A stretch of 62,872 nucleotides of DNA from Ferruginibacter sp. (GCA_019638575.1 JAHBTN010000021.1:1-62872); one strand, 5' to 3'. Numbered from the stretch's first letter, positions 53,089 to 62,804 are shown. The notes: generated by a model not told the origin, from the letters alone. Program-made: numbers and translations.

Positions 53089-54432
53089 ATGAGCAGCCAC
53101 AATAAAAATAATTATACCGCAAGGGATATTGAAAAATACCTGGCAGGCAAACTTTCGCCATCGCAAATGCATGCCATGGAAAAAGCTGCGCTGGATGACC
53201 CATTTTTAGCCGATGCCATGGAAGGCTATGAAATGTTTAAGGATAAAAACTTTGATAATGAACTGGCATCGCTGCAGCAGCAGTTGGCCCAAAAAAGCCA
53301 GGGCGCAAAAGTAATTCCCCTGCATAAATCTAAAAGCAACTGGTGGAAAGCAATAGCAGCAATACTGGTATTGGGCGCCGGTGCCTGGGTAACCTACCTG
53401 TTTAACCAAAAGAACAATACAATAGGTACAAAAGAAACACCAATTGCATGGGTAAAAACAATTACTCCCGATAGTGGATTACAAATACAAACTCCTTCTG
53501 CCAATACTGCATCTGTATTTCCCGATACTGCCGGAAAAATAGACGAGGTAGCACAACAGCAATCATCTACAACTAAACCAACGGCTGTTAAAAAGGATAA
53601 CAACGATAAAAAAATAGCAGGTGTTGCAAACAATGAACCTGGCGGTAATGCTATAATTGCTGCAGAAAAAACCAAAGAAAGTGCTCCTTTGTCAAACGCT
53701 GCTGCCGTAAGGCAAAATCAAACAGATGAAATGGCAACTGTTTCAAAAAAACAGGTTTCTAAGGCGGCAATAGATAATGAAGCAAACCGGGGTAAAATTG
53801 AAACCACGTCTTCGGCCAGGAAAGAATCAACCTTAAACAATTATTTTACTGCCCAGGTTGTAAGCGGCGATAATACGCCATTGCCTTTTACAAATATTTC
53901 TGTTAAGAAAGATAATTTTGGCACTTATGCCGATGCAAAAGGAATGATAAGACTGGTTTCTACCGATAGTGTTTTAAAAGTAGATTTAAAATCGGTTGGA
54001 TACCTGCCTAAAACAATTACGCTTTATCAAAACCAGCCCCAAACAAAAATTGTTTTGCAGGAAGATGATGATAAAGAAAAAAATTATTCTGTTGTTGCTA
54101 ATAAAAAATCATCATCATCTCAAAACATACGCAAGCCTGTACTTATAGCAGATAGCGTGGTAAATGTAGAGCCGGCAGACGGATGGGAGAAATACAATAC
54201 TTATGTAGCCAATAACCTGGAGATACCCGACGAAATGTTACAAAGGGATATACACGGCGAGGTGGAGCTTAGATTTGATGTAAAAAAGAATGGCACTATT
54301 TCAAATATAGTAGTAAATAAATCGATGGGGGCACAATACGACGAAGCTGCAAAAAGACTTTTACTGGAAGGCCCTCAATGGAAAGTAAAAAAAGGCAAAA
54401 AAAATTCGGCCAGTATAAAGGTTAAGTTTTAA
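53089..54432 (+). CDS. Anti-sigma-like membrane protein with TonB C-terminal domain
   Basis: A 447-aa protein with an unusual combination. The cytoplasmic N-terminus (ARDIEKYLAGKLSPSQMHAMEKAAL, about 10-60) resembles Bacteroidota anti-sigma-type N-termini. One membrane helix lies at about 87-105. A low-complexity periplasmic linker leads to a carboxypeptidase-regulatory-like beta-sandwich (about 250-320) and a TonB C-terminal-like domain (about 365-447, GEVELRFDVKKNGTISNIVV). It may transmit an envelope signal to the adjacent sigma factor. Confidence 0.78.
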   Translation: MSSHNKNNYTARDIEKYLAGKLSPSQMHAMEKAALDDPFLADAMEGYEMFKDKNFDNELASLQQQLAQKSQGAKVIPLHKSKSNWWKAIAAILVLGAGAWVTYLFNQKNNTIGTKETPIAWVKTITPDSGLQIQTPSANTASVFPDTAGKIDEVAQQQSSTTKPTAVKKDNNDKKIAGVANNEPGGNAIIAAEKTKESAPLSNAAAVRQNQTDEMATVSKKQVSKAAIDNEANRGKIETTSSARKESTLNNYFTAQVVSGDNTPLPFTNISVKKDNFGTYADAKGMIRLVSTDSVLKVDLKSVGYLPKTITLYQNQPQTKIVLQEDDDKEKNYSVVANKKSSSSQNIRKPVLIADSVVNVEPADGWEKYNTYVANNLEIPDEMLQRDIHGEVELRFDVKKNGTISNIVVNKSMGAQYDEAAKRLLLEGPQWKVKKGKKNSASIKVKF

Positions 54433-54541
54433 CCAAATCATTCCCTTCATTTTTATTATTGGTAATCCATTTCAAAATATTCACCTTTCCTGCTATGCCA
54501 TATAGTTGTATATTTACAGTTGTTTAAAAAAATTTATTGTT

Positions 54542-55375
54542 ATGAAAAAAATATTACTATCGGCTTTGGCAATAACTGGTTTTGCTTTAGCCGGCGCTGC
54601 CCAGGTAAAAATGCCTGCGCCATCGCCCACACAAACTGTTAAGCAAGATTTTGGCATAGGTACCATCACTTTAACATATTCACGCCCTGCGGCAAAGGGT
54701 CGTAAAATTTATGGCGACCTGGTACCTTACAACAAACTATGGCGTACCGGTGCTAATGCAGCCACCAGCATTACTTTTAGCGAACCGGTTGAAATTAATG
54801 GTAAAAAAATTGATACCGGATCTTATGTGATTTATACAATTCCTAATGTAGATGCATGGGAAATTATTTTAAACAAAGGATTAAATAACTGGGGTACCGA
54901 TGGGTACAAAGAATCGGAAGACGTTGCCCGGTTTAAAATAGCACCGGCAAAAAGCAAAAATTATATTGAATCTTTTACCATGGAGTTTGCTGATGTAACA
55001 CCTACAGCCTGTGTATTAGAAATTAAATGGGAAAAAACAGCTGTTAATATTCCCATTATGGCAAATTTTAAAGACAAGGTAAGGGCATCAATAAATGCTG
55101 CCATGCAAACAGATAAAAAGCCTTACTGGCAGGCTGCACAGTTTTATAATGAGTATGATAATAACCTGCCCCTGGCTTTGGATAATGTAACTAAAGCCAT
55201 CGAAGGAAATGATAAAGCATACTGGATGTGGATATACAAAGCAAAAATTCAAAAAGCCATGGGCGATAAAGAAGGGGCAATATCAAGCTCAAAAAAATCG
55301 CTGGAACTGGCTACCGAAGCCAAGAACGATGATTATGTAAAAATTAATAAAGACTTTTTAAAAAGCCTGAAATAA
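54542..55375 (+). CDS. Secreted DUF2911 protein
   Basis: A 277-aa exported protein with a signal peptide (KKILLSALAITGFALAGAAQ). The DUF2911 domain follows: FGIGTITLTYSRPAAKGRKIYGDLVPYNKLWRTGANAAT is the family hallmark. A C-terminal TPR-like region (ALDNVTKAIEGNDKAYWMW, then KAMGDKEGAISSSKKSLELA) ends the protein. ATG at 54542 fits the signal peptide; the longer frame from TTG 54506 does not. Function unknown. A good terminator follows. Confidence 0.9.
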   Translation: MKKILLSALAITGFALAGAAQVKMPAPSPTQTVKQDFGIGTITLTYSRPAAKGRKIYGDLVPYNKLWRTGANAATSITFSEPVEINGKKIDTGSYVIYTIPNVDAWEIILNKGLNNWGTDGYKESEDVARFKIAPAKSKNYIESFTMEFADVTPTACVLEIKWEKTAVNIPIMANFKDKVRASINAAMQTDKKPYWQAAQFYNEYDNNLPLALDNVTKAIEGNDKAYWMWIYKAKIQKAMGDKEGAISSSKKSLELATEAKNDDYVKINKDFLKSLK

Positions 55376-55399
55376 TTACCTGCTTGTTGGCCGGTAAGC

Positions 55400-55439
55400 T
55401 AACGCCGTAAGTAAATGTACTTACGGCGTTATTTTTTTA
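55400..55439 (+). terminator. Strong rho-independent terminator
   Basis: A 14-bp perfect stem (55400-55413 with 55418-55431; core AACGCCGTAAGTA) with a 4-nt loop AATG and a T-rich tail (ATTTTTTTATT). It closes the DUF2911 gene and, read the other way, may also terminate the convergent RDD gene. Confidence 0.88.
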
Positions 55440-55462
55440 TTCAGTTAAACGCTATTTAAAAG

Positions 55463-56248
55463 TTACTCTTTTGTAGCCAGGTAATTATAATCTTCCAGTA
55501 ATTTTTCTAAAAACTGGTCTACATGCATGTTTGTTTCAATATTGAGCACTTCTTTTATTTTAGTTGCCACCCGCTTGCACATATCGTAATTATTATTTTT
55601 TGTAGCCTGTGTTAACACAGCTTTAATGGTATTAATATCTCGGTCGCTAAGACGCATCACTTGCGGAAACATTACTTTATAATCGGCCTGGTTAATTTGC
55701 ATAAAAACCGTATCGGCCAGCGTTAATGATGATTTACTGTTTACCACTACTGTACCTGCTGCCAGGTCGCCCAGGCGCTGGCTTTTAGGTGTTACCGAAA
55801 TAATGATAACAACTGCAATTCCAAAAAGGCCGGTTACAAATATATAACCCAGTACACTGGCGCTTGAAAATGCTATATAACCAAACAGGAAAGGCCATTC
55901 AAAAAACTTGCTTACCCAGCGTAGTAAAAACTGGCCAAATGTGGGTTCGCCACCTTCAAGGCTTATAACCCTGATGGCCATAATTTTTTTACCAATCGTT
56001 TGCCCGTTCATCCACAACTCGGCTAGTAATGAGTATAACAGCATAGGCAGCGATACAATTAAAATATCAAGCCCGGCGCTTTCTTCCCAGTCAAGCAGCA
56101 TCTCGTTATACAACAGGTATTTCATAATAAACAGGTATATAATCAGCAGGGCAAAATCAATAAGATATGCCAGCAACCGTTTATGGAACTCGGCTATCTC
56201 AAATTCCAGGTCGATATTAAACGCTGTTTCAATTTGAATGATGGGCAT
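55463..56248 (-). CDS. RDD family membrane protein
   Basis: An integral membrane protein: FHKRLLAYLIDFALLIIYLF is the RDD motif, MNGQTIGKKIMAIRVIS the second conserved motif, and QRLGDLAAGTVVV the third. About five helices are followed by a cytoplasmic helical domain (160-261). It is divergent from the SpoIIM-MoxR-DUF58 operon; in Bacteroidota an RDD gene usually accompanies that cluster. Function unknown, possibly ion transport. Confidence 0.9.
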   Translation of the reverse strand: MPIIQIETAFNIDLEFEIAEFHKRLLAYLIDFALLIIYLFIMKYLLYNEMLLDWEESAGLDILIVSLPMLLYSLLAELWMNGQTIGKKIMAIRVISLEGGEPTFGQFLLRWVSKFFEWPFLFGYIAFSSASVLGYIFVTGLFGIAVVIIISVTPKSQRLGDLAAGTVVVNSKSSLTLADTVFMQINQADYKVMFPQVMRLSDRDINTIKAVLTQATKNNNYDMCKRVATKIKEVLNIETNMHVDQFLEKLLEDYNYLATKE

Positions 56249-56451
56249 GACAAGTGCAAATTACAGTTTGGCTTTTATAGTAACACAATTTTTTTATTAA
56301 TGAAAAAATAGGGAATTTACAGTTGTTAGTTTTTAATTAGGTGTTTAAATTTTTAACTTTTTATATTAATAGCAATTCACCATTGCGGGCCGGTAAATAC
56401 TTTTTAATGTTTACTTTAAATGCCGGTTATATAAATCCTTAATATTGTAAA

Positions 56452-57474
56452 ATGAGGGAAGCGCTGTTCATAAAAAAAAATGCTGATAAATGGAACAAAT
56501 ACCAGCATGAACCTACCGATAACCCTGATGAAACCGCCGAACGTTTCATTAACCTTATTGATGACTTAAGTTATGCCAAAACTTTTTATCCAAAAAGCAA
56601 GGCAACACGTTGGGTAAATGGAATTGCAGCAGGCATTTACCAGGGCATCTATAAAAATAAAAAAGAAAAGTACAGCCGCATTTTCCAGTTCTGGAAGTTT
56701 GAGCTTCCATTGCTTTTTAAAAAATACCACCGCATCTTTTTATTTACAACATGTACATTCATTTTATTTACGGCGATAGGTGTTTTTTCATCTATGCATA
56801 ATGAAGATTTTATAAGGGGAGTTTTAGGCGATGGTTATGTAAACATGACCGAAGAGAATATTGCCAAAGGCGATCCTTTTGGTGTGTATAAAGATGGTAA
56901 CCCTTTTTCGATGTTTATATGGATAGGCTTTAATAATATAAGTGTGGCATTTAAAGCTTTTGTGGGAGGGTTTACGCTTGGCTTGTTTACCCTAATGATA
57001 ATGTGGGGAAACGGAATCATGCTGGGCGCATTTCAATACATGTTTTTTGCAAAAGGGTTGGGCATACAATCGGTGCTTGTAATTTGGATACATGGCACAC
57101 TCGAAATTTCGGCCATTGTTATATCAGCCACAGCAGGTTTTGTACTGGCAGCCGGCATCTTGTTTCCCGGCACTTACAGCCGGTCGGTTTCATTTAAACG
57201 CAATGCTAAAGATGCAGCTAAAATTCTTATTAGCCTGGTGCCTGTATTTATTGTGGCAGCTTTCTTTGAAAGTTATGTAACGCATTTAATGAGCCAGTCG
57301 TTCAGCAAAAATAACAGCGCCGGCTTGCCTGTCTGGGCTAGTATATCCATACTTGTTAGTTCGCTGTTGTTTATTATCTGGTATTTTGTTATTCTCCCCA
57401 TTCGTTTGCATAAAAAAGGATATTATATTCAACCCGATGGTATTATTAACAGGTTGAAAAATAACAATGCGTAA
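56452..57474 (+). CDS. Stage II sporulation protein M-like membrane protein
   Basis: A 340-aa SpoIIM/DUF95 family protein with about six membrane helices. REALFIKKNADKWNKYQ at the N-terminus and the NNISVAFKAFVGG and HGTLEISAIVISATAGFVLA segments are family hallmarks. The organism class does not sporulate, so the name is historical. First gene of the conserved SpoIIM-DUF4129-DUF4350-MoxR-DUF58 operon; overlaps the next gene by 8 nt. Confidence 0.92.
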   Translation: MREALFIKKNADKWNKYQHEPTDNPDETAERFINLIDDLSYAKTFYPKSKATRWVNGIAAGIYQGIYKNKKEKYSRIFQFWKFELPLLFKKYHRIFLFTTCTFILFTAIGVFSSMHNEDFIRGVLGDGYVNMTEENIAKGDPFGVYKDGNPFSMFIWIGFNNISVAFKAFVGGFTLGLFTLMIMWGNGIMLGAFQYMFFAKGLGIQSVLVIWIHGTLEISAIVISATAGFVLAAGILFPGTYSRSVSFKRNAKDAAKILISLVPVFIVAAFFESYVTHLMSQSFSKNNSAGLPVWASISILVSSLLFIIWYFVILPIRLHKKGYYIQPDGIINRLKNNNA

Positions 57475-58270
57475 ATCTTTTTACATATCATTGATGCTTT
57501 TATTTTCTTTTATAGCCGCTTCGGCTCAAAAAGAATATATCTACCAGGATACTTCGCTGCTACAGGATGAAGAACCATATCAAAACGATGATACTGCAAC
57601 CGTTGATAATGATGAACAAAATGATACAATGATAACCAATACAGTTTTGTATAAAAACAAACTGCAGCTTTCGCCCGATTCTATTGTTAGCTGGAAAAAA
57701 CTAAAGCAGTATAGCTACATGAACAGGTTAGACAGCCTGTTGAGGGAAAAAAATAAAAAAGTAAAAATACAACCTGCAGAAAAAGAATTTAAACCTGGGT
57801 TTTTTGCCAAACTTTTAAACTCGCCGGTATTAAAAGTTTTGTTGTGGATGCTGGCTATTGCTTTTGTACTGTTTATTATTTACAAATTGTTTTTAACAGA
57901 AGGTTTGTTTAAAGCAAAAACAAAAACTATTGATGATACAAAAACAAACGAACCGGAGCAAATCATTAATGCCGAAACAAATTTTGATGAACTGGTAAAA
58001 AATGCATTGTTGCATAAAGATTACAGGCAGGCTGTAAGGCTGCAATACCTGCGTACTTTACATTTGCTGGCGGGCAAAAATTTAATAGAGATGTCGCCCG
58101 ATAAAACCAATTACCAGTATGTAAGCGAAATAAAATCCCGTGCTTATCAAAATGATTTTGCAGCGCTCACATTAAATTACGAGTATGTATGGTATGGTGA
58201 GTTTAATATCGAAAATGATTCTTACAGTAAAATTGAATCAGGTTTTATCAACTTTAATAAAAAAATTTAG
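57467..58270 (+). CDS. DUF4129-like membrane protein
   Basis: A 267-aa protein with an N-terminal signal peptide (KSFYISLMLLFSFIAASAQ), a periplasmic acidic region, one membrane helix at about 124-144 and a cytoplasmic C-terminal DUF4129-like domain (VRLQYLRTLHLLAGKNLIEMSPDKTN, then FAALTLNYEYVWYGEF). In other bacteria DUF4129 occurs next to MoxR and DUF58 genes, as here. Function unknown. Confidence 0.85.
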   Translation: MRKSFYISLMLLFSFIAASAQKEYIYQDTSLLQDEEPYQNDDTATVDNDEQNDTMITNTVLYKNKLQLSPDSIVSWKKLKQYSYMNRLDSLLREKNKKVKIQPAEKEFKPGFFAKLLNSPVLKVLLWMLAIAFVLFIIYKLFLTEGLFKAKTKTIDDTKTNEPEQIINAETNFDELVKNALLHKDYRQAVRLQYLRTLHLLAGKNLIEMSPDKTNYQYVSEIKSRAYQNDFAALTLNYEYVWYGEFNIENDSYSKIESGFINFNKKI

Positions 58271-58279
58271 TTTGTTGTT

Positions 58280-59485
58280 TTGAATAAAAGGTTAACATAC
58301 CTGCTTTACATTTTTGCACTGTTGCTTTTAGCCTCGTGTGCAAATGAAAATAAAATCCCGTCATTAAGAGAAACCTATTCTAAAAACGACAGCAGGCCTT
58401 TTGGTGCAAATATTGCTTACCGCCAACTGGAGGCAATGTTTACCGATAATATCATCAGGGATAAAAAACAGCCATTTGTAAGTTCCTGGCAGGGCATCTA
58501 CGATACCAACTCAATTTATTTTTGTGTAGCATCAAATCTTTATGTAACAGAAGAGGAAGTAAATGCCATGATGGAATATATTAAAAAAGGAAACAACCTG
58601 GTAATTGCTGCAGGCAGGATTGATGAAAATTTACTTAAAAGAGTAGGCTGCGACGAGATGTATGCAGATTTTTATATTGAGAACATGCTGTTAAAGATGA
58701 AAGATACCAGGGCAAGCCTGTACAGCAATCCGCAAACTTATTATGGCTACTTTTATTATCCTATTCAAAACCATTTTATAAATATTGACAGCAGCACAAC
58801 CAAAGTGCTTGGCCTTAATGATGACGGGAAACCAAATTCAATTGTTTATTTTCATGGCAGGGGCAGGTTGTTTTTACAGTGCGAACCCAGGGCCCTGAGT
58901 AATTATTTTTTGCTTACACAAAATAACCATCAATACCTGCAACAGTTGTTGGCTTACACAAACAAAGAACCCGAACATGTGTATTGGGATGATTATTACA
59001 GCAAATTATCAGGCAGAAAAAAAGGTAAAAACGAAGAAGGTTTTTCTACTTTTAGCGAGATAATGAAACATCCGCCGCTGGTATTTGCTTTTTGGCTGGC
59101 ATTGTTACTAATGATATTGTATATATTATTTGGAGGCAAAAGGGTACAGCGAATAATTCCTCAATTAAAACCAAACGAAAACACTACGCTTACATTTACC
59201 GAAACCATCGGCCGCCTGTACCTTCAAAAAAAAGACAACAGGAATATTGCCGATAAAATGATTACATATTTTAATGAGTACATTCGCAATACTTATTTTT
59301 TAAATACTAACCATATCAATGAAGAATTTGTAACTGTATTAAGCCGTAAAAGTGGGGTAGAAAAAGCTGTGGTAGATACTCTTTACCGCAGTATAGCGGC
59401 TACGCAAAGCAGTGATGAGGTAAACGATTACCAGTTACTTTCATTACAGCAGCAAATACAGGATTTTTATAAAAACAAAGGATAA
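58280..59485 (+). CDS. DUF4350 domain protein with lipobox
   Basis: A 401-aa protein with an N-terminal signal and lipobox (LLLASC), a large extracytoplasmic DUF4350-type domain (about 40-230: RPFGANIAYRQLEAMF, NLVIAAGRID, GRGRLFLQCEPRALSNYFLL), a membrane helix at about 268-290 and a cytoplasmic C-terminus (TFTETIGRLYLQKKDNRNIADKM). It starts at TTG 58280. It belongs to the MoxR-DUF58 operon; its function is unknown. Confidence 0.82.
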   Translation: MNKRLTYLLYIFALLLLASCANENKIPSLRETYSKNDSRPFGANIAYRQLEAMFTDNIIRDKKQPFVSSWQGIYDTNSIYFCVASNLYVTEEEVNAMMEYIKKGNNLVIAAGRIDENLLKRVGCDEMYADFYIENMLLKMKDTRASLYSNPQTYYGYFYYPIQNHFINIDSSTTKVLGLNDDGKPNSIVYFHGRGRLFLQCEPRALSNYFLLTQNNHQYLQQLLAYTNKEPEHVYWDDYYSKLSGRKKGKNEEGFSTFSEIMKHPPLVFAFWLALLLMILYILFGGKRVQRIIPQLKPNENTTLTFTETIGRLYLQKKDNRNIADKMITYFNEYIRNTYFLNTNHINEEFVTVLSRKSGVEKAVVDTLYRSIAATQSSDEVNDYQLLSLQQQIQDFYKNKG

Positions 59486-59536
59486 TTCATAACCATGCAA
59501 ACCCTGTAAATAACACAGGGCTTAAAAAGAAAAAAG

Positions 59537-60514
59537 ATGGAAGATAATTTATTTGAACAACGTATTGACCTGGGTGCATTACATAACTCGGTAAATGCAA
59601 TTAAAAATGAAGTAGCGCAGGTAATTACCGGGCAGCAGCAAATGGTTAACCTGCTTTTGATTGGCCTTTTATGTGATGGGCATGTATTGATTGAAGGTGT
59701 ACCGGGTGTAGCCAAAACATTAACTGCAAAACTGGTGGCTAAAATTATTGATGCTGATTTTTCACGCCTGCAGTTTACCCCCGACCTGATGCCAAGCGAT
59801 GTTACAGGCACATCGGTATTTAATCCCCGTGAAGGCGATTTTAAATTCAAGCCCGGCCCGGTGTTTAGTAATATTGTTTTAATTGATGAAATAAACCGTG
59901 CCCCCGCAAAAACACAGGCCGCTCTTTTTGAAGTGATGGAAGAGAGGCAGGTTACCATTGATGGTGCTACACACCTGATGGGATTTCCCTTTGTGGTGCT
60001 GGCCACACAAAACCCAATTGAGCAGGAAGGTACTTACCGGCTGCCCGAGGCACAGCTTGACAGGTTTTTATTTAAGATTGAAGTGAATTACCCAACACTG
60101 GATGAAGAAATAGCCATACTAACTAACCAGCAGGGAAAAACGCAGTTGCAAATGCTTGATGGCGTTAAAAAAATAATATCGGCCAATGAAATTAAATTAT
60201 ACCGCAGCCAGGTACAGCAAATCATTATTGAGCAAAAACTGGTTGAATTTATTGCAAGGATAGTGAACGAAACCCGTAACAATGCAGCCTTGTACCTGGG
60301 TGCTTCGCCAAGGGCATCGCTGGCCATACTGCGCTCGGCAAAGGCAAATGCAGCCATTAAAGGCCGTGATTTTGTAACCCCCGAAGATATTATTGAAATG
60401 GCGCCTCATGTGTTACGCCATCGCATTATCCTTACACCCGAAAAGGAAATGGAAGGTCTTACTGCCGATGAACTTATAGAAGCGATATTGAAAGAGATTG
60501 AAGTGCCACGGTAA
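59537..60514 (+). CDS. MoxR family AAA+ ATPase
   Basis: A chaperone-like AAA+ ATPase. Walker A GVPGVAKT lies at 54-61, Walker B IVLIDEINRAPAKTQ follows, with VLATQNPIEQEGTYRLPEAQLDRF as the sensor and arginine-finger region. It is 325 aa. The neighbours SpoIIM, DUF4129, DUF4350 and DUF58 form the usual MoxR operon, whose role in envelope or complex maturation is inferred from other systems. Confidence 0.94.
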   Translation: MEDNLFEQRIDLGALHNSVNAIKNEVAQVITGQQQMVNLLLIGLLCDGHVLIEGVPGVAKTLTAKLVAKIIDADFSRLQFTPDLMPSDVTGTSVFNPREGDFKFKPGPVFSNIVLIDEINRAPAKTQAALFEVMEERQVTIDGATHLMGFPFVVLATQNPIEQEGTYRLPEAQLDRFLFKIEVNYPTLDEEIAILTNQQGKTQLQMLDGVKKIISANEIKLYRSQVQQIIIEQKLVEFIARIVNETRNNAALYLGASPRASLAILRSAKANAAIKGRDFVTPEDIIEMAPHVLRHRIILTPEKEMEGLTADELIEAILKEIEVPR

Positions 60515-60578
60515 AAAAATATTAACGGGCAATAAATAAAAAACAAACTTCCGGATGTAACAAAATGCCAAAAAACAA

Positions 60579-61922
60579 ATGAACCTGATAAAAAAATATA
60601 TCGGTGCATTATATCTTACCAACAGGTTTTACCTGTGTATGGCGCTGTGCATTGTTTTATTTGTTGTTTCGTTTTTTGTACCGGTATTGTTTGCTGCCAT
60701 ACAAATACTGCTGCTTGTGTTTGCAGTATTGTGCATCAGCGATTATGCATTTCTTTTTATAATAGGAAAATCGCCGGCAGCAAAACGTATTATAGCCGAC
60801 AGGCTGAGTAACGGCGATGAAAATACAATTGTATTACAGGTAAAAAACAATATGCCTTTTACCGTTGATATGGATATCATTGATGAACTGCCGGTACAAT
60901 TTCAAAACCGTAACTGGAAACAACATTTCCGTTTAACTGCCAATTCACAAAAACAGCTTGCATACAAACTGAGGCCGGTTGAGCGTGGCGAATATGAATT
61001 TGGCCGTATCATTCTTTATGTTAGTTCGTTGCTTGGGTTATTATTGCGCAGGCATAATATGGAAGTGGCACAAAAAGTATCTGTTTACCCATCGTACCAG
61101 CAAATGCGTAAATACCAGTTGCTATCACAAACAACCATACAAACCGAACAGGGGAATAAACGGATGCGTAAAATTGGCCACAGCATGGAGTTTGAACAGA
61201 TAAAAGAATATGTACAGGGCGATGATGTACGCAGTGTAAACTGGAAAGCTACAGCAAGGAAAGGATCGCTGATGGTGAATAATTATACCGACGAAAGAAG
61301 CCAGCAGGTGTATTGTGTTATTGATAAAGGGCGATTGATGAAAATGCCTTTTGGCGGACTAACGCTGCTTGATTATGCCATCAACAGCACCCTGGTGCTG
61401 GCCAATGTATGCCTGCAAAAACAAGATAAAATTGGATTGATAACTTTTGCAAACAAAATGGGCTCGCTGCTTGCTGCCGACCGTAAACCCATACAGCGTG
61501 AAAATATTCTGCAACTATTGTACAATCAACAAACCGCTTTTTTAGAAAGCGATTTTGAAATGTTGTATATGCAGATACGTAGCCGCATAAAACAACGAAG
61601 CCTTATAGTTTTATATACCAACTTCGAATCGTTAAGCGGTCTTAACCGGCAGTTGGGATACCTGCGCTCTATTGCAAGGCACCATTTGCTGATGGTGGTG
61701 TTTTTTGAAAATACAGAATTACACAAGCTAACCAAAACCGAAGCAAAGGATATTGAAGATGTGTATATAAAAACCATTGCCGAAAAATTTGAGTTCGAAA
61801 AAAGGCTGATTGTAAAAGAATTAAAAAAGCATGGTATACTATCTATACTTACACCTCCCGAAAAACTTACCATTAATGCCGTAAATAAATACCTGGAACT
61901 AAAAGCAAGGCAGGCTATTTGA
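60579..61922 (+). CDS. DUF58 domain membrane protein
   Basis: A 447-aa protein with two N-terminal membrane helices (about 16-65). The cytoplasmic part has the DUF58 signature QGDDVRSVNWKATARKGSLMVNNY and a von Willebrand A-like region (VYCVIDKGRLMKM, where the usual MIDAS DxSxS is not clearly kept). It is the standard partner of MoxR ATPases and the last gene of the operon. Confidence 0.92.
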   Translation: MNLIKKYIGALYLTNRFYLCMALCIVLFVVSFFVPVLFAAIQILLLVFAVLCISDYAFLFIIGKSPAAKRIIADRLSNGDENTIVLQVKNNMPFTVDMDIIDELPVQFQNRNWKQHFRLTANSQKQLAYKLRPVERGEYEFGRIILYVSSLLGLLLRRHNMEVAQKVSVYPSYQQMRKYQLLSQTTIQTEQGNKRMRKIGHSMEFEQIKEYVQGDDVRSVNWKATARKGSLMVNNYTDERSQQVYCVIDKGRLMKMPFGGLTLLDYAINSTLVLANVCLQKQDKIGLITFANKMGSLLAADRKPIQRENILQLLYNQQTAFLESDFEMLYMQIRSRIKQRSLIVLYTNFESLSGLNRQLGYLRSIARHHLLMVVFFENTELHKLTKTEAKDIEDVYIKTIAEKFEFEKRLIVKELKKHGILSILTPPEKLTINAVNKYLELKARQAI

Positions 61923-61965
61923 TGAAAGTTGGTAAAGTTTATAACTGCATAAAAAATACCTAAAG

Positions 61966-61973
61966 TATATTTG
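61966..61973 (+). promoter_or_regulatory. -7 box of truB, nearly leaderless
   Basis: TATATTTG matches TAnnTTTG and ends 10 nt before the TTG start of truB. A -33 TTG at normal spacing is not seen. If used, the leader is at most a few nucleotides. Confidence 0.45.
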
Positions 61974-61983
61974 CTAAAAACAT

Positions 61984-62763
61984 TTGCCACGCAAAACAAC
62001 ATACAGGCAGCGCTATACCAACCAACTGGTTAATGCAGGCGCCACCCCGGTAAAAAAAGAACGCACACAACGTAAGCCGGTAAACCCGGCTGTGCAACAG
62101 CTTTATGCCGATGGCAAACTGTTGCTTATCAATAAACCACTGCACTGGACATCGTTTGATGTAGTACGAAAACTGCGTAGCCTTATCCAGATAAAAAAAA
62201 TTGGCCATGCAGGCACGCTCGATCCTTTGGCTACAGGCCTGCTTATTATTTGTACAGGTAAGTTTACCAAAAAGATAAACGAATACATGGCGCAGGAAAA
62301 AGAATATACCGGCAGTTTTACCCTTGGTGCCGTTACACCTACTTACGACCTGGAAAGTTTACCCGAACAGCAAAAAGATTTTTCGTTTGTTACAGAAGAG
62401 TTGTTGCATACTGCTTGCAAACAATTTACAGGTGATATACTACAACTGCCACCTGTTTTTTCTGCAATAAAAAAAGATGGAGTGGCCCTGTACGAATTAG
62501 CCCGCAGGGGAGAGGAAGTGGAATTAAAACACCGCAGCATTCACATCAGTTTATTTGAAATTAGTAAAATAGAATTGCCTCTGGTACATTTTAAAGTTGT
62601 TTGCAACACGGGCACCTATATCCGCAGCCTGGCAAACGATTTTGGTAAAGCACTTGGCTGTGGCGCCTACCTTAGCAGCCTTTGCCGTACACGAATTGGT
62701 GAATTTACAATTGCCGATGCTATTGAGATGGATACTTTTGAAAAATCATTGAGTAATGAGTAA
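61984..62763 (+). CDS. truB: tRNA pseudouridine(55) synthase
   Basis: It converts U55 of tRNA to pseudouridine. GKLLLINKPLHWTSFDVV and GHAGTLDPLATG with catalytic Asp80 are diagnostic, as are YTGSFTLGAVTPTYDLES, LPPVFSAIKKDG and CNTGTYIRSLANDFGKALGCGAYLSSL. It is 259 aa with a basic 44-residue N-terminal extension before the core. TTG start at 61984; no ATG upstream fits the core. Confidence 0.94.
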   Translation: MPRKTTYRQRYTNQLVNAGATPVKKERTQRKPVNPAVQQLYADGKLLLINKPLHWTSFDVVRKLRSLIQIKKIGHAGTLDPLATGLLIICTGKFTKKINEYMAQEKEYTGSFTLGAVTPTYDLESLPEQQKDFSFVTEELLHTACKQFTGDILQLPPVFSAIKKDGVALYELARRGEEVELKHRSIHISLFEISKIELPLVHFKVVCNTGTYIRSLANDFGKALGCGAYLSSLCRTRIGEFTIADAIEMDTFEKSLSNE

Positions 62764-62770
62764 TTGCCCC

Positions 62771-62792
62771 GGTTTGTGGCACACGAAATGGA
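62771..62792. repeat. Degenerate REP-like copy
   Basis: GGTTTGTGGCACACGAAATGG resembles the REP core found at 14.5-25.1 kb, with several mismatches. It follows truB by about 8 nt and is the only copy I see outside the polysaccharide locus. Confidence 0.5.
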
Positions 62793-62804
62793 GTAAAAAA
62801 ATAA

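Noticed and set aside
56452-57474. Sporulation gene
   Set aside because: SpoIIM-like proteins are widespread in non-sporulating bacteria and here belong to the MoxR-DUF58 operon.
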